This document shows positions 1-9,107 of a DNA stretch of 64,000 nucleotides, in pieces. Source of the DNA: Saccharopolyspora pogona (GTDB lineage Bacteria > Actinomycetota > Actinomycetes > Mycobacteriales > Pseudonocardiaceae); contig NZ_CP031143.1 of assembly GCF_014697215.1 (NCBI RefSeq), positions 1 through 64,000 on the forward strand, read 5' to 3'. Position numbers and translations under genes: made by a program. Each line of letters begins with the position of its first letter. Within the stretch, counting starts at the first letter, position 1. Below the pieces are notes generated by a model that saw only the letters and a program-made list of their open reading frames with translations, was not told the origin of the DNA and did no database searches.

Positions 1-500
1 ACTCGCTGCAGTTCACCGCGCCCGAGCCTCGCCTGTTGGACGTGGTCACCCGCACCGCATCAACACAGATGGCGCAGTCCGGGGCCGGGGCGTGGCCTGG
101 AACGGGCCCGCCGGCGGCTCCGGTACGCGGTGGAACGGCCCGACCGGGGATCCGGGCTGTCGTGGGTGCGCGGTGAGTACCGGCGTGGTGCGGCTGGACA
201 ACACCGACGGGACCGCGCCGGCCGATGTGATCGCGACGATTACCGGCCGGCGCAGAACCCGTCGATCTCCACTGGCACGTCGTGGATCACCTACAACGGG
301 TGCTGTCATCGACTGACGTGCTGGTCATCAACACCGGATCCGGTGCGGTGCAGCTCAACGGCGTCAACCGGCGCAGCTATCTGACCGGCGCGAACTGGTT
401 CCAGATTCCCGCCGGCGGTTCTGTCGACGTCCGGTTCACGGCCGAGGTGCAGAACGCGCAGGCGAGCATGACCGCCAGCTGGCGCGTCTCCTACTACTGA
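1..500 (+). CDS. Distal tail / minor tail protein, 3' part, frame-disrupted
   Basis: This is the C-terminal part of a tail protein whose 5' end lies outside the window. The protein-like reading moves through three frames: LQFTAPEPRLLD at the start, then STGVVRLDNTDGTAPADVI, then PAQNPSISTGTSWITYNG, then VLVINTGSGAVQLNG up to a stop at 498-500. Each change (near 90, 247 and 300) is repaired by adding one base to a G or C run. The final segment looks like the C-terminal beta-sandwich of siphovirus distal tail proteins, and the gene precedes other minor tail genes. I read the breaks as probable base-call errors rather than decay. Confidence 0.6.
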
Positions 501-516
501 AAGGCCCGGTCCACAA

Positions 517-1596
517 ATGGCTGTCGCGCTGACCGACGCCGTCCCACTCACAGCGGCGGACGGCATCACCGGCCTGAACAACGGCCGGGACATGCGGAAG
601 TTCATCTCGGGTTTGCTGCTGCCAGACGTCAAGTCCGCGAACCCGTTGGCGGTGCGCAACGGCGTGCTGCCGCACAACTGGGACGTGAGCGGCTGCACGT
701 CGCTGCGGGTGCAGCAGCAGACCACCGCGAGCATGAACGTCGACGTACTCGCCGGGCACCTGGTGTGCGAGCGCACCGGCCAGGGCCCGTATCTGGGCTG
801 GTCGGAATCGACGATCGTGGTGCCGATTTCGACCGCGAACGCCACCAACCGCGCATCGACGTCATCTTCGCGACGGTCTACGACCAGGCGTCGATCCCGA
901 CCGACCCTGGGCACGGCCCAGTCGTCGACGTGCTCACTGGGACGCCTGCGGCGAGTCCGGTTGCGCGGACGGACCTGCCGGATGGGCGGTGAAGCTGGCC
1001 GAGGTCCGGGTCAATGCGACCGTCACCACGATCACCAGCAGCAACATCACCGACAAGCGGATGTCGACCGCGCTCACTGGCGGGGTGAGGTACATGCTGC
1101 CGGGCGACTCGGTGCTGGACACGGGCCGCATCGACGGGGAGCTGCGGATCCGCAAGGCGGCGGCGCCGTGGCCGCAGCTGATGGACTACTGGGACGCCAC
1201 ACAGAGCCTGTGGCGGGGCACGATGGGCGCCACGTTCACCCAGACCTATCCGGGCACCCCGGACGGCAACAACAACGTCACCGGCGTGATCACCGGCGCG
1301 AACAACACGCTGATCAGCCTGAACATCCCGGATCCAGGGTTTCCGTACCGGGTGATCGCCTCGACGCTGTTCAAGCTCATTTCGATCTCGTCGCCGACGA
1401 CGATCAACTACTACTGCAACGTCAACAACGGGCCTTTCGCCGGCGCGATCGCCACGGCAGGGCCGGGCGGGACAACCGGTGTCCGGTCGTGCCGATCGGC
1501 GGCACCATTTTCACCGGCGCGAGCACGGTCCGTCTGAAAATCGACGTGCTCGGCGGCGGTAGCGTCACGTGGGGCGCTGACGTGCGTAACCCCTGA
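517..1596 (+). CDS. Minor tail protein, frame-disrupted
   Basis: One protein of about 360 residues split over three frames by shifts near 847, 985 and 1485. All three are in the same direction and all are mended by one extra C or G in a short run (giving TNPRIDVIF, DGAVKLAEV and GVPVVPIGG at the joins). It starts with MAVALTDAVPLTAADG just after the previous stop and ends with WGADVRNP. I see no enzyme motif. Position between the distal tail gene and another tail gene suggests a structural minor tail or baseplate protein. Confidence 0.6.
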   Translation: MAVALTDAVPLTAADGITGLNNGRDMRKFISGLLLPDVKSANPLAVRNGVLPHNWDVSGCTSLRVQQQTTASMNVDVLAGHLVCERTGQGPYLGWSESTIVVPISTANATNRASTSSSRRSTTRRRSRPTLGTAQSSTCSLGRLRRVRLRGRTCRMGGEAGRGPGQCDRHHDHQQQHHRQADVDRAHWRGEVHAAGRLGAGHGPHRRGAADPQGGGAVAAADGLLGRHTEPVAGHDGRHVHPDLSGHPGRQQQRHRRDHRREQHADQPEHPGSRVSVPGDRLDAVQAHFDLVADDDQLLLQRQQRAFRRRDRHGRAGRDNRCPVVPIGGTIFTGASTVRLKIDVLGGGSVTWGADVRNP

Positions 1597-1615
1597 CGGT
1601 GCAGGTCGTGCCAGC

Positions 1616-2899
1616 ATGACCACGCCCGCTGCCGGCGGTCACCGGTTACTGCTGGCCAACACTGTGACCGGCCAGGTGCACGCCGAGTTGCCCATGGGCA
1701 ACCAGGTTCCGACGTGGCAGCGGCAGCTGAACAACACCGGCTCACTCACCGCGCAAGTGTCGCTATCCCCTCGCCTGGACGACGACACGTACACCATGCT
1801 CACCGAGCCGTGGCGCTGGACCGTCGTCTACGCCTACGGCAACAGCATCTTGCAGGCCGGGCTGTTGACCGGGTTCGACTTCGACGACATGCAAGGGTTC
1901 TCGGCGACGGTGCGCACGGCCACGCTGTGGGAGTTCCTCGGGAAAAAAGCGCTGGTGGCCTACTGCGGAGCAGGTCAGTCTGTGACACAGGCCGACGTGA
2001 TCTTCTCGCCGACCAGCCCCGACCTGGCCAACCGCAGCCTGTCCTGGGGATCGGTGGCGGCGCGCCTGGTGGGCATCTACCTGGCCAACGCCGGCCAGTA
2101 CGCGCTGCCGATCCGGCTGCCGGACCTGGTCGCCGGGTCGGCGACGGTCACCTACGCCGTCACGGATTTGGCCTACACCGGGCAACGCCTTACCGAGCTC
2201 ACGCAACAGGATGCCGGGCCTGAAATCGAGTTCGTGTGCGAGTGGAATGACTCGTCGCAGCAGGCGATCGTGTGGCGCATGCGGGTCGGCGAACCGCGAC
2301 TTGGACAGCTCGGCTACCCGCACGTCTGGGATTACCGGCAGGCATGCCAGTCGCTGAAGACGACGCTCGACGGCAGTCGCCAGGCGTTCGGAGTGATCGC
2401 AAAAGGCGCGGACAACCGGACCACCTCCGGGACCTTTACCTACGCCGAAATCTCTGACATGACCTGGCCGGCGGCAGGGTGGCCGTGGATGCAGACCGCC
2501 GACACCACGCACCTGTCGGAGACCTCGCAAGCGGTGATCTCCTCGTACGCCACCGGCACCCTGCGGACTTTCATGCCTCCGTTGTGGACGGCGCAGGCCA
2601 CGATCCGCATCGATGGCCGCAACCCGTCCGGGCTACCGACCGGGTCACCGTCGATCGAGGCGCTCTCTACGGGAGACACCGCGGTGATGCAGGTGCGCGA
2701 TCACGCGTGGATCTATGACGCCCAGTACGCGTGCCGGATCTTGTCGATCGGCTCCGGGATGGATCCGTGGACAGCGACGCTTGATCTGCAGGTGATGGGG
2801 GTGTGGTCGCATGACGATGCCTTCGATTCCGCCGGGGCGGGCGCCGGTGCCGGCGACCATGCGCACCGAGGTTGCCGCGGTGCGGCAGCGGCTCGATGA
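1616..2899 (+). CDS. Minor tail protein (tail tip / baseplate)
   Basis: About 400 residues, beginning MTTPAAGGHRLLLANTVTG. It resembles the large upstream baseplate or tail-tip proteins of actinophages, with repeated beta-rich stretches and a central segment about extending the tail fibre base. As written it overruns the next gene by 89 bases. If the G5 run near 2800 had one more G, it would stop at a TGA overlapping the next ATG at 2811 (ATGA), the usual arrangement in this operon. The true end is therefore probably 2814. The function is inferred from position and general composition. Confidence 0.7.
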   Translation: MTTPAAGGHRLLLANTVTGQVHAELPMGNQVPTWQRQLNNTGSLTAQVSLSPRLDDDTYTMLTEPWRWTVVYAYGNSILQAGLLTGFDFDDMQGFSATVRTATLWEFLGKKALVAYCGAGQSVTQADVIFSPTSPDLANRSLSWGSVAARLVGIYLANAGQYALPIRLPDLVAGSATVTYAVTDLAYTGQRLTELTQQDAGPEIEFVCEWNDSSQQAIVWRMRVGEPRLGQLGYPHVWDYRQACQSLKTTLDGSRQAFGVIAKGADNRTTSGTFTYAEISDMTWPAAGWPWMQTADTTHLSETSQAVISSYATGTLRTFMPPLWTAQATIRIDGRNPSGLPTGSPSIEALSTGDTAVMQVRDHAWIYDAQYACRILSIGSGMDPWTATLDLQVMGVWSHDDAFDSAGAGAGAGDHAHRGCRGAAAAR

Positions 2900-3370
2900 G
2901 CTGGGCGCAGCGGCAGCATCGCGTCCACCCCGTGCGGGGATTGGACCGATGACGGCGCCAACGCCGGCGGAACCACCATCTCCAACGGCTCCGGTGGCGG
3001 CGGCGTGGGCGTGAAGATCACCGATATCGGTGTGCTGATCGGCAGCCCAGTCGGATGCTCGCTGTCCGCGGGCACGTTCACTCCCACCCGTGCGGGCCGC
3101 TGGATGTTCACGTTCACCGTGCAGTTCGTCGGCGGCGCGTCGGCGATGCGCGCGATCTACCTAGCGCTCGGCACCGCCAGCAACACACCCGGCGGGCAGC
3201 GGTACGGGCTCAACTCAGGCGTCGCCGACGCCATCTCATCGAGCACGACGCTCACCCTCGCCGCCAACCAACCCGTGTCGATCTACGCAGCGTGCTGGAC
3301 GACTGGCGGATCGGTGGGGATCTGGCGCGCGAACGGAAACCTGCTGTCGGCCACCTGGATGGGCCTCTGA
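2811..3370 (+). CDS. Minor tail protein with C-terminal receptor-binding-like domain
   Basis: Begins MTMPSIPPGRAPVPA, with a short coiled segment (VAAVRQRLDELG), then a glycine-rich linker (GGTTISNGSGGGG), then a beta-rich domain to the stop. One frameshift near 2930 separates the two halves; adding a C to the CCCC run joins them (RPPPCGDWTDDG). The C-terminal domain (CSLSAGTFTPTRAGRWMFTF, ending NLLSATWMGL) has the same plan as the end of the SGNH tail protein at 6914-8833 and recalls C1q/TNF-like jelly-roll folds of phage tail tips. Role in host surface binding is inferred. Confidence 0.6.
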
Positions 3371-3401
3371 GCGTGGGCCTCTGAGCGAAAGAGAGCGACC
3401 A

Positions 3402-3703
3402 ATGACCGACCCGTCGTATCCCGCTACGTCGTCCCGCCCACGCTGTGGGCTGCGCAAACGTGGGACGGCACGAACACCCAGCCAGTGGCGGACTTCCTTG
3501 CCGCGCACCAGATCAACGCGGGGCTCGCCGCGTCCAGCACCACGCTGTATCTGCTGATGGGCTCCTCGTCGCCGTCGTACGCAGCGAACACGTCGATTGT
3601 GCTGCGCAACGACGGCGCCGGCTGGTACGTCGACGCAGCGCGCACCAACACGTCCGGTCTGGTGTCGTACGCGGATTTTTATTCGACTCCCGCCCCTGCC
3701 TGA
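3402..3703 (+). CDS. Small tail protein, frame-disrupted at its start
   Basis: About 100 residues. The first codons (MTDP) are one frame off from the rest (SRYVVPPTLWAAQTWDGTN); one extra C in the CCC run at 3410-3412 restores a single frame. The sequence after that is regular and ends DFYSTPAPA. It is related in size and position to small tail-fibre-associated proteins, but I do not recognise a family. It lies between two minor tail genes and the membrane protein at 3723. Confidence 0.55.
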
Positions 3704-3722
3704 TCCCCATGGAGGGCACGTC

Positions 3723-3935
3723 GTGGGTGACATCTCGACACTGCTCGGCGCGATCGGAACCCTCATCACCGCTGTTGGCGGTGCGATCGGTGTTGTGGTC
3801 ACCGCGATTCGCAGCGGCAACCGGCAGGCGAAAGCCGCCGCGGAGAAAGCCGCATCCGAGATCGATGACGAGCAGAGCAAGAAGATCGCCGAGCTCGAAG
3901 CTCAGTTACGCAAGCTGGCACAGGGGGAACCGTGA
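3723..3935 (+). CDS. Small membrane protein with coiled coil, possible holin-like protein
   Basis: 70 residues from a GTG start behind a GGAGGG ribosome site. Residues 5-30 form one glycine-rich hydrophobic segment (ISTLLGAIGTLITAVGG); the rest is charged and alpha-helical (KIAELEAQLRKLAQ), likely a coiled coil. Its end overlaps the next GTG start by four bases (GTGA), so the two are coupled. It could be a holin partner or a tail-lysis accessory protein; the clearer holin candidate is at 6473. Confidence 0.65.
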   Translation: MGDISTLLGAIGTLITAVGGAIGVVVTAIRSGNRQAKAAAEKAASEIDDEQSKKIAELEAQLRKLAQGEP

Positions 3936-4846
3936 TCAGTGATCGTGCGAGACAGGCAGCCAAAGACGCCGCCCGTAGTACGTCCCGCCGGAACTGGCCG
4001 CTGTTTGCGATGGCGGGCATCGTCGTCGCCGCGGTCGCGGCTTTCGCTGTCCTCTACTTCGTGGACCGTGCAGGGGCGCGTGCGGAGCAGGAGGCGTTGC
4101 AGGCGCAGGTGTCTGCGCTTGCAGCGGATGCGAAGGCTGTGGCCGCCCCGCTGGATCAGCTATGTGCGACGGATCAGAGCGTCCGTGATCGTGCTGGCCA
4201 GGCGTGCCAGAAGGCGGCCGAGGTGAAGCAGCAAGCGCCACCGGTGCTGGAGCTGGTGCCGGGTGAGGACGGGCGCGGCATCACCTCAACAGCGATCGAG
4301 GCCGGGCGCCTGGTCGTGTCGTACACCGATGGCACCCGGCGTGATGTCGGGCAGGTCGTTGGGCAGCCCGGCGCGACGGGGGCGACCGGGGAGCCAGGGC
4401 GCGGCGTGGTCGCCACGGTGCTTGACGGCGTCGACCTGGTCGTCATCTACAGCGACGGCGCCCGCGAGAACCTCGGTCGGATCGTGGGCCGCGACGGCGC
4501 TCCCGGGCGGGGCATCGCGTCGGTGGACGGCTCTACGGGCCGCCTGATCATCACCTACGACGACGGCACCACGCAGGACGCCGGCGAGCTTCCCCGTGGA
4601 GCGCGTGGCGCACCGCCGGCGAGTTGGACGGTGCAGCGCGCCGACGGCTCGACCGAGCGGTGCACCCGTGACGAGGGCAGCCCGGAAACGGCGCCGACGT
4701 ACTCGTGCACAGCATCCGGCGGGCCGACTGCTCCGCCGACAGAAACCACAACCGAGACCACGACCGAGACGACGACGGTCACCGCCACCCGTCCGCCGCC
4801 GGACGAAAACGGCGGGCTGCTACCGACTACCAAGGGGCGCCCATGA
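3932..4846 (+). CDS. Membrane-anchored protein with repeated DG/collagen-like modules
   Basis: 304 residues. The N-terminus is basic and followed by one membrane segment around residues 26-47 (IVVAAVAAFAVLYFV). A helical stretch with coiled-coil character follows. From about residue 108 come three related modules of the form RGI...G.LV..YSDG...D.G, separated by collagen-like Gly-X-Y runs (GQPGATGATGEPGRG). The tail is rich in threonine and proline (TETTTETTTVTATRPPP). This resembles phage tail-fibre-like or surface-anchored proteins placed before the lysis genes. Function is not known. Confidence 0.65.
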   Translation: MISDRARQAAKDAARSTSRRNWPLFAMAGIVVAAVAAFAVLYFVDRAGARAEQEALQAQVSALAADAKAVAAPLDQLCATDQSVRDRAGQACQKAAEVKQQAPPVLELVPGEDGRGITSTAIEAGRLVVSYTDGTRRDVGQVVGQPGATGATGEPGRGVVATVLDGVDLVVIYSDGARENLGRIVGRDGAPGRGIASVDGSTGRLIITYDDGTTQDAGELPRGARGAPPASWTVQRADGSTERCTRDEGSPETAPTYSCTASGGPTAPPTETTTETTTETTTVTATRPPPDENGGLLPTTKGRP

Positions 4847-5376
4847 GGCACTGGTACGACACCGAGTTCATCGAGGACGGCCGAACTATCGACCTGATCT
4901 CGATCGGCATCGTCGCCGAGGACGGCCGCGAGTACTACGCCGTCGTCGAAGACGCCCCGTGGCGGCGGATCAAAAAGCATGCGTGGCTGATGGCCAACGT
5001 CGTCCCGCACTTGCCTCAGGGGCACGGGGACCGGCGGCACTCGATCCCGGGTCGGTTGCCGATCGACTTCGCCGATCCGCTGGTCAAGCACCGCAAGCGC
5101 ATCGCGGAGGAGGTGCGCGACTTCCTGCTACGGGATGGCAAGCCGGAGCTGTGGGCCGACTATGGCGCATACGACCATGTCGTCCTGTGCCAGCTCTGGG
5201 GCACGATGATGGACCTCCCGATCGGGATTCCGATGCACACGATGGACGTGCAGCAGGAGGCCGTGCGGCTCGGTGTCACCGAGTTCCCCGAGCAGGACGG
5301 CGCGGAGCACAACGCGCTCGCTGACGCCCGCCACACCCGCGTGAAGTGGCAGCACCTGCAGGGGGTGGCGGCGTGA
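4843..5376 (+). CDS. DEDDh 3'-5' exoribonuclease-like protein (Rv2179c-like)
   Basis: 177 residues, starting at ATG 4843, which overlaps the previous stop as ATGA. The DEDDh active-site pattern is visible: D6 and E8 in WYDTEF, a middle aspartate in ADYGAYD, and the final histidine and aspartate in HNALADAR. This is the pattern and length of the small mycobacterial Rv2179c-type RNase family, which removes 3' nucleotides from RNA. It sits inside the tail/lysis operon, so it is expressed late. A role in degrading host RNA is possible but inferred. Confidence 0.8.
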   Translation: MRHWYDTEFIEDGRTIDLISIGIVAEDGREYYAVVEDAPWRRIKKHAWLMANVVPHLPQGHGDRRHSIPGRLPIDFADPLVKHRKRIAEEVRDFLLRDGKPELWADYGAYDHVVLCQLWGTMMDLPIGIPMHTMDVQQEAVRLGVTEFPEQDGAEHNALADARHTRVKWQHLQGVAA

Positions 5377-6476
5377 TCTGGGGTATCGACATTTCGAGAT
5401 ACCAGGCCGGAATCGACCTGGACAAGGCGCGGGCCGAGGGCTTCGACTTCGTCCTCATCAAAGCGACGCAGGGCAGTTCGTGGGTGGATCCCCAGTTCGC
5501 CCGCAACCTCGCCGCCGCCCGCGCCGCGGGCCTGCTGCATGCCGCCTACCACTACCAGGAGGGCAGCGTCAGCGCGGCGGCGCAGGCCGACCACATTGCA
5601 CGAGTCGTGCCGCAAGACTGCCCGGTGATCCTCGACGTGGAGAAGGGTGGCGGCCCGGCCGCGCTGACTCGGGATCTCACCCAGCGGTTGCGGGACAAGG
5701 GCTATCTGCTGCCCTTGTTGTATTTGCCGGAGTGGTACTGGCGCGAGCTCGGCCGGCCGTCCCTGGCTGGTCTGCCGCCGCTGTGGTATTCGCGATACCC
5801 CTCCAATCGCGCCGGTAGCGCCTCGGAGGTCTACGCCCGCAACCAAACCTGGCTGGATGGCCTGTGGGGCGGCTACGGGGGTTTGAGCGTCGCTGTTCTG
5901 CAGTTCACCGACCAGGGCCGGGTCGCTGGCCGTTCGCCGGTCGACTGCAACGCATTCCGCGGCACCCGCGAACAGCTTGCCGCGCTGCTCGGCGGCTCTG
6001 GTGGCGCATCTGGCGCCGTTTCCGCACAGGAGGAGGACGACTTGACCCCCGAACAGGACGAGCGCTTGAAGCGCATCGAGAAAGAGCTGGTCGGCTCGTG
6101 GGACGCCAACGGTGTCCCGAAGGGCTGGGGCACCGACATCGGGCCGCGCACGGTCGTCGCGATGCTCGTCGACCTCGTCAACGCACTGTTGGGCGAGCAG
6201 CTGTCCACCTATCCCAACAGCAAGATCAAGCTGTCGGCAGTCAGGGCGATCCGCGACAACAACGGCCTGTTGTTCCAGCTTCCGGCGATGATCAACGCGG
6301 CCGGGCAGGCTGATCCCGCGAAGGTCGCCGCTGCGCTGCGCCCGGTGCTCGCCGATGTCGTCGGCCCGGTCGTGGCCGAGTCCGTACGCGCAGCGCTCGG
6401 CGAGGACAACCAGGCGCAGGCCGACGCGATCGTTACTGAGTTGGCGCAGCGGCTGGCGGGAGGTGTGGCGGCATGA
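5373..6476 (+). CDS. Endolysin, GH25-type muramidase
   Basis: 367 residues from a GTG that overlaps the previous stop (GTGA). The N-terminal domain (about residues 1-205) is a glycoside hydrolase family 25 lysozyme: it opens GIDISRYQ with the first catalytic-site aspartate (D6), has ILDVEKG with D88 and E90, and closes with AVLQFTDQG and VDCNAF. This family cuts the N-acetylmuramic acid to N-acetylglucosamine bond of peptidoglycan. The remaining 160 residues include an acidic helical linker (LTPEQDERLKRIEKE) and a domain that may bind the cell wall or the holin. The holin-like gene follows directly. Confidence 0.87.
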   Translation: MIWGIDISRYQAGIDLDKARAEGFDFVLIKATQGSSWVDPQFARNLAAARAAGLLHAAYHYQEGSVSAAAQADHIARVVPQDCPVILDVEKGGGPAALTRDLTQRLRDKGYLLPLLYLPEWYWRELGRPSLAGLPPLWYSRYPSNRAGSASEVYARNQTWLDGLWGGYGGLSVAVLQFTDQGRVAGRSPVDCNAFRGTREQLAALLGGSGGASGAVSAQEEDDLTPEQDERLKRIEKELVGSWDANGVPKGWGTDIGPRTVVAMLVDLVNALLGEQLSTYPNSKIKLSAVRAIRDNNGLLFQLPAMINAAGQADPAKVAAALRPVLADVVGPVVAESVRAALGEDNQAQADAIVTELAQRLAGGVAA

Positions 6477-6796
6477 GCAACGTTGAGCTGACCGCGCTGG
6501 TCGTCTCCGGACTTGTGGGCCTGGTGATCCCGTGGCTGACCGAGCTGGTCACGCACTCAGCGGCCCGTACCGAGCTGAAATCCGTGGTGACTGCGGCGTT
6601 GTCGGCGATTACCGGCGCGGTGTCGACCGTCGCTGTTGTCCCGGGCGCGGACTGGCGGGCGTATCTGCTGGCCATCGGCACGGCGTGGGTCTTCTCGATG
6701 CGCACCTACTTCGCCGGTTTCGTCCGGCCGATCGCGCCCAGCAGCGGCATCGGCGCACCGCAGGCGAAGCACGCTGCGCCCGACGCCGCCGAGTAG
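6473..6796 (+). CDS. Holin-like membrane protein
   Basis: 107 residues, overlapping the endolysin stop by four bases. Two hydrophobic segments are seen, about residues 7-24 (LTALVVSGLVGLVIPWL) and 38-70, with a short polar tail. Size, topology and position next to the endolysin match actinophage holins, which open the membrane at lysis. A terminator hairpin follows at 6831-6860, ending this transcription unit. Confidence 0.72.
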   Translation: MSNVELTALVVSGLVGLVIPWLTELVTHSAARTELKSVVTAALSAITGAVSTVAVVPGADWRAYLLAIGTAWVFSMRTYFAGFVRPIAPSSGIGAPQAKHAAPDAAE

Positions 6797-6830
6797 CACC
6801 ACGCAGGCCCAGTGAGGCGGAAAGCACAGC

Positions 6831-6866
6831 AGCCCCCAGTGCCCGATGGCGCTGGGGGCTCTTTCG
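6831..6866 (+). terminator. Terminator after holin gene
   Basis: Perfect 9-base stem AGCCCCCAG / CTGGGGGCT, followed by CTTTCG. It separates the lysis genes from the SGNH tail protein gene, which has its own ribosome site. Confidence 0.75.
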
Positions 6867-6913
6867 TGTCTCGCCCCCTGATCAGGAACAACGACTTTGA
6901 AAGGACTGCGGAC

Positions 6914-8833
6914 ATGGCGGCATCCTTGGCCGGCTCGTGGCAGCCGGTCACCACCCGCTCGACGCTGAACCCGCACTACCTGGATCCGGTCACCGGGGCG
7001 CCGAGCCGCGACGCGATCCCACAGACCCCGGCCCGGTTCGGCCGCACCCTGCGGCGGGTGCTGCAACACGGCATCCAGCAGGTTCGCCTGGAGTGGCGCA
7101 ACGTCTACTGCCAGGTTGACGACCCCGGGGAGGTCGACGGCCCGAACCCGGTGTGGATCCGGGCGTCCATCGAGTACCCGGCTGGGGCATGGCGGCAAGT
7201 CAACGGCTCCACCACCTGGTCAGCGACGACGGCCTACGCGGTCGGGGACCAGGTGCTGCACGACGGCGTGCGGTACGTGGCGGGCGCGGCCACGACCGCC
7301 GGGCAGTCGCCGGCGGCGGGCGGCCCGTGGCGGCCGGTGCGGTTGTTCCCGGTGACGTGGACGGGCACGACGGACACCGCGACCGTCCAACCTGGGCAGA
7401 CAGTCATGTCCGACCCGATTGACCTTAGTGATGTGCGGCTGCTGGCAGGGGAGCGGCTGGCGGTGGGCCTGCTCGCCTTCACCGGCGGCGTGGGCAGCAT
7501 CGTCAGCGGCGCGGATGCGATCGCCGGGGACTTCGTGTGCGACTTCCCGACCGCGCCATGGCCGGGCGCGGCCGACGACTTGGTGGTGCAGCCGGTCACC
7601 GACCAGACCTCGATGCCGGTCGGAACGCCGCTGCCGATGCCGACTGTTGTCGAGGGATTGTCGCCCAACCCCAACACCGTGATGGCGCTGGGCGATTCGC
7701 TGTTCCAGGGGCTGTACGACTCCGACATCGACGGCGATACCGGCGGGTTCATCCCTCGTGCGTTGCGAGCGACCCAGCACTACCGGATGTCGGTGTCCGG
7801 TCAGCGCGCCGATTCACTGTCGTTGCCAACGCAGGTCACGACGTGGCGGGATGAACTGCTCGCCCGGTACAACGTCGTGATCACCGACCTGGGCGGCAAC
7901 GACGCTGTGCGGTCCGATGGCACCACCGACATCTCGAGCAACACGGCGATGGTGCAGGCCCGCATGACCGCGCTGTGGCGCTACCTCGCGCAGCGCTGCC
8001 CGAACGTGTGGGCCACCACGATCACCCCGTGGACTGCGAGCACGGACGGCTGGTCGACGCTGGCCGGGCAGTCGCGGGCGAACCAGATCATGGGCGGCAC
8101 GAACGGCCTTGATGGCGTGTGGGGACGGCTCCGCACCTGGTTCCGGGATGGCTGCCCGATCCAGGTGTTCGGGCGGACGGTTCGCGCCGGCGAGGGCGAG
8201 CACCCGTTGGCCGGGATCGTCGACGTCGGATATGCCATCACCGACCCCGCATCTGGCTGGAAGTGGAAGGCCGGACTAACCACGGACGGGATGCACCCGA
8301 CCGCGGCCGGCCACCAGCTCATGGCCACGGCGTTGACCCCGTACTTGCCCGCGCTCGCCCGTGGCGGCCGGATCGAGGATCTCCCAGCGGGGTCGTTCGG
8401 TGGGGCGTGGCAGTCCGGTACCGGGATGGTGCAGTCCCTGCGGAACACGACTGTGCCGGTCACGTGCCTGTCGTCCACGGTGGACGAGCCGCGAGGCTGT
8501 ACCTACTCGGCCGGGGTGTTCACGGCGTTGGTTGAGGGGGAGTGGGACTTCGACTGGTCGCTGCAGTGGTGCGGCGGTGATAGCTCGATCCGGTGGGGGT
8601 TCCTCGCACCACCGGACTACCTGGCCAACCCGGTGAAGAGGTACGGGGCGCAGGGGGTTGGTGGCTCGGTCGAGGTGTTTTCGGGCTCGGCGACGCTCTG
8701 CCTGAAAGCCGGTCAGCAGATGGTGTTGTGGATGTCGTCGAAGAACACGACCGCCGATTCGGCGTTGTGGGGCACGGGCGGGTCCGTGAGCCTTCGGGCA
8801 TCCTGGCGCGGCCTCCGACGCTCGCAGACCTGA
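6914..8833 (+). CDS. Tail protein with SGNH/GDSL hydrolase domain
   Basis: 639 residues; ATG 6914 is chosen because an AAAGGA site lies just upstream. Residues 1-240 are a beta-rich tail module. About residues 254-480 form an SGNH hydrolase: GDSLFQG (catalytic serine), GGND and DGMHPTAAGH (catalytic aspartate-histidine). Such domains deacylate or de-esterify glycans and are found in tail proteins that process the host surface. The C-terminal 150 residues (CTYSAGVFTALVEGEWDFDW) share a plan with the protein at 2811-3370, suggesting an exchangeable binding domain. It is followed by a strong terminator. Confidence 0.8.
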   Translation: MAASLAGSWQPVTTRSTLNPHYLDPVTGAPSRDAIPQTPARFGRTLRRVLQHGIQQVRLEWRNVYCQVDDPGEVDGPNPVWIRASIEYPAGAWRQVNGSTTWSATTAYAVGDQVLHDGVRYVAGAATTAGQSPAAGGPWRPVRLFPVTWTGTTDTATVQPGQTVMSDPIDLSDVRLLAGERLAVGLLAFTGGVGSIVSGADAIAGDFVCDFPTAPWPGAADDLVVQPVTDQTSMPVGTPLPMPTVVEGLSPNPNTVMALGDSLFQGLYDSDIDGDTGGFIPRALRATQHYRMSVSGQRADSLSLPTQVTTWRDELLARYNVVITDLGGNDAVRSDGTTDISSNTAMVQARMTALWRYLAQRCPNVWATTITPWTASTDGWSTLAGQSRANQIMGGTNGLDGVWGRLRTWFRDGCPIQVFGRTVRAGEGEHPLAGIVDVGYAITDPASGWKWKAGLTTDGMHPTAAGHQLMATALTPYLPALARGGRIEDLPAGSFGGAWQSGTGMVQSLRNTTVPVTCLSSTVDEPRGCTYSAGVFTALVEGEWDFDWSLQWCGGDSSIRWGFLAPPDYLANPVKRYGAQGVGGSVEVFSGSATLCLKAGQQMVLWMSSKNTTADSALWGTGGSVSLRASWRGLRRSQT

Positions 8834-8837
8834 CGAA

Positions 8838-8875
8838 GGGGCTCCCGGTACGTGTGGGTATCGGGAGCCCCCTTT
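8838..8875 (+). terminator. Terminator of tail/lysis region
   Basis: Stem GGGGCTCCCG / CGGGAGCCCC with a 14-base loop, then CTTTG. It ends the rightward late region; the next gene is on the other strand. Confidence 0.85.
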
Positions 8876-8924
8876 GTCAGGGTTTCGGGTCAGTCGTCTT
8901 TCCGCATGGCGCGGGCCTTCGGGT

Positions 8925-9107
8925 TCAGGGGCGCTCGCTGGCCAAGCGGTCCACAACCTGGGCAAGCCCAACGAGTCCTGCGATATTGAGCTCGCCAACC
9001 AAATCGTCATCTTCGAGTGCATCGGCGGCGAGCATGTCCTCGATCTGGGTTATCCGGTCGATGTCCAGCATGCCGTGCATCCTGTGTTGTTCGTCTTCCC
9101 ATGCCAT
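8925..9107 (-). CDS. Small acidic protein, unknown
   Basis: 60 residues (MAWEDEQHRMHGMLDIDRIT). The ATG at 9107 has a GGAGGG site six bases upstream. It is acidic, helical and has no cysteine. It is the last gene of the leftward group that faces the tail operon. I do not recognise it. Confidence 0.6.
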   Translation of the reverse strand: MAWEDEQHRMHGMLDIDRITQIEDMLAADALEDDDLVGELNIAGLVGLAQVVDRLASERP

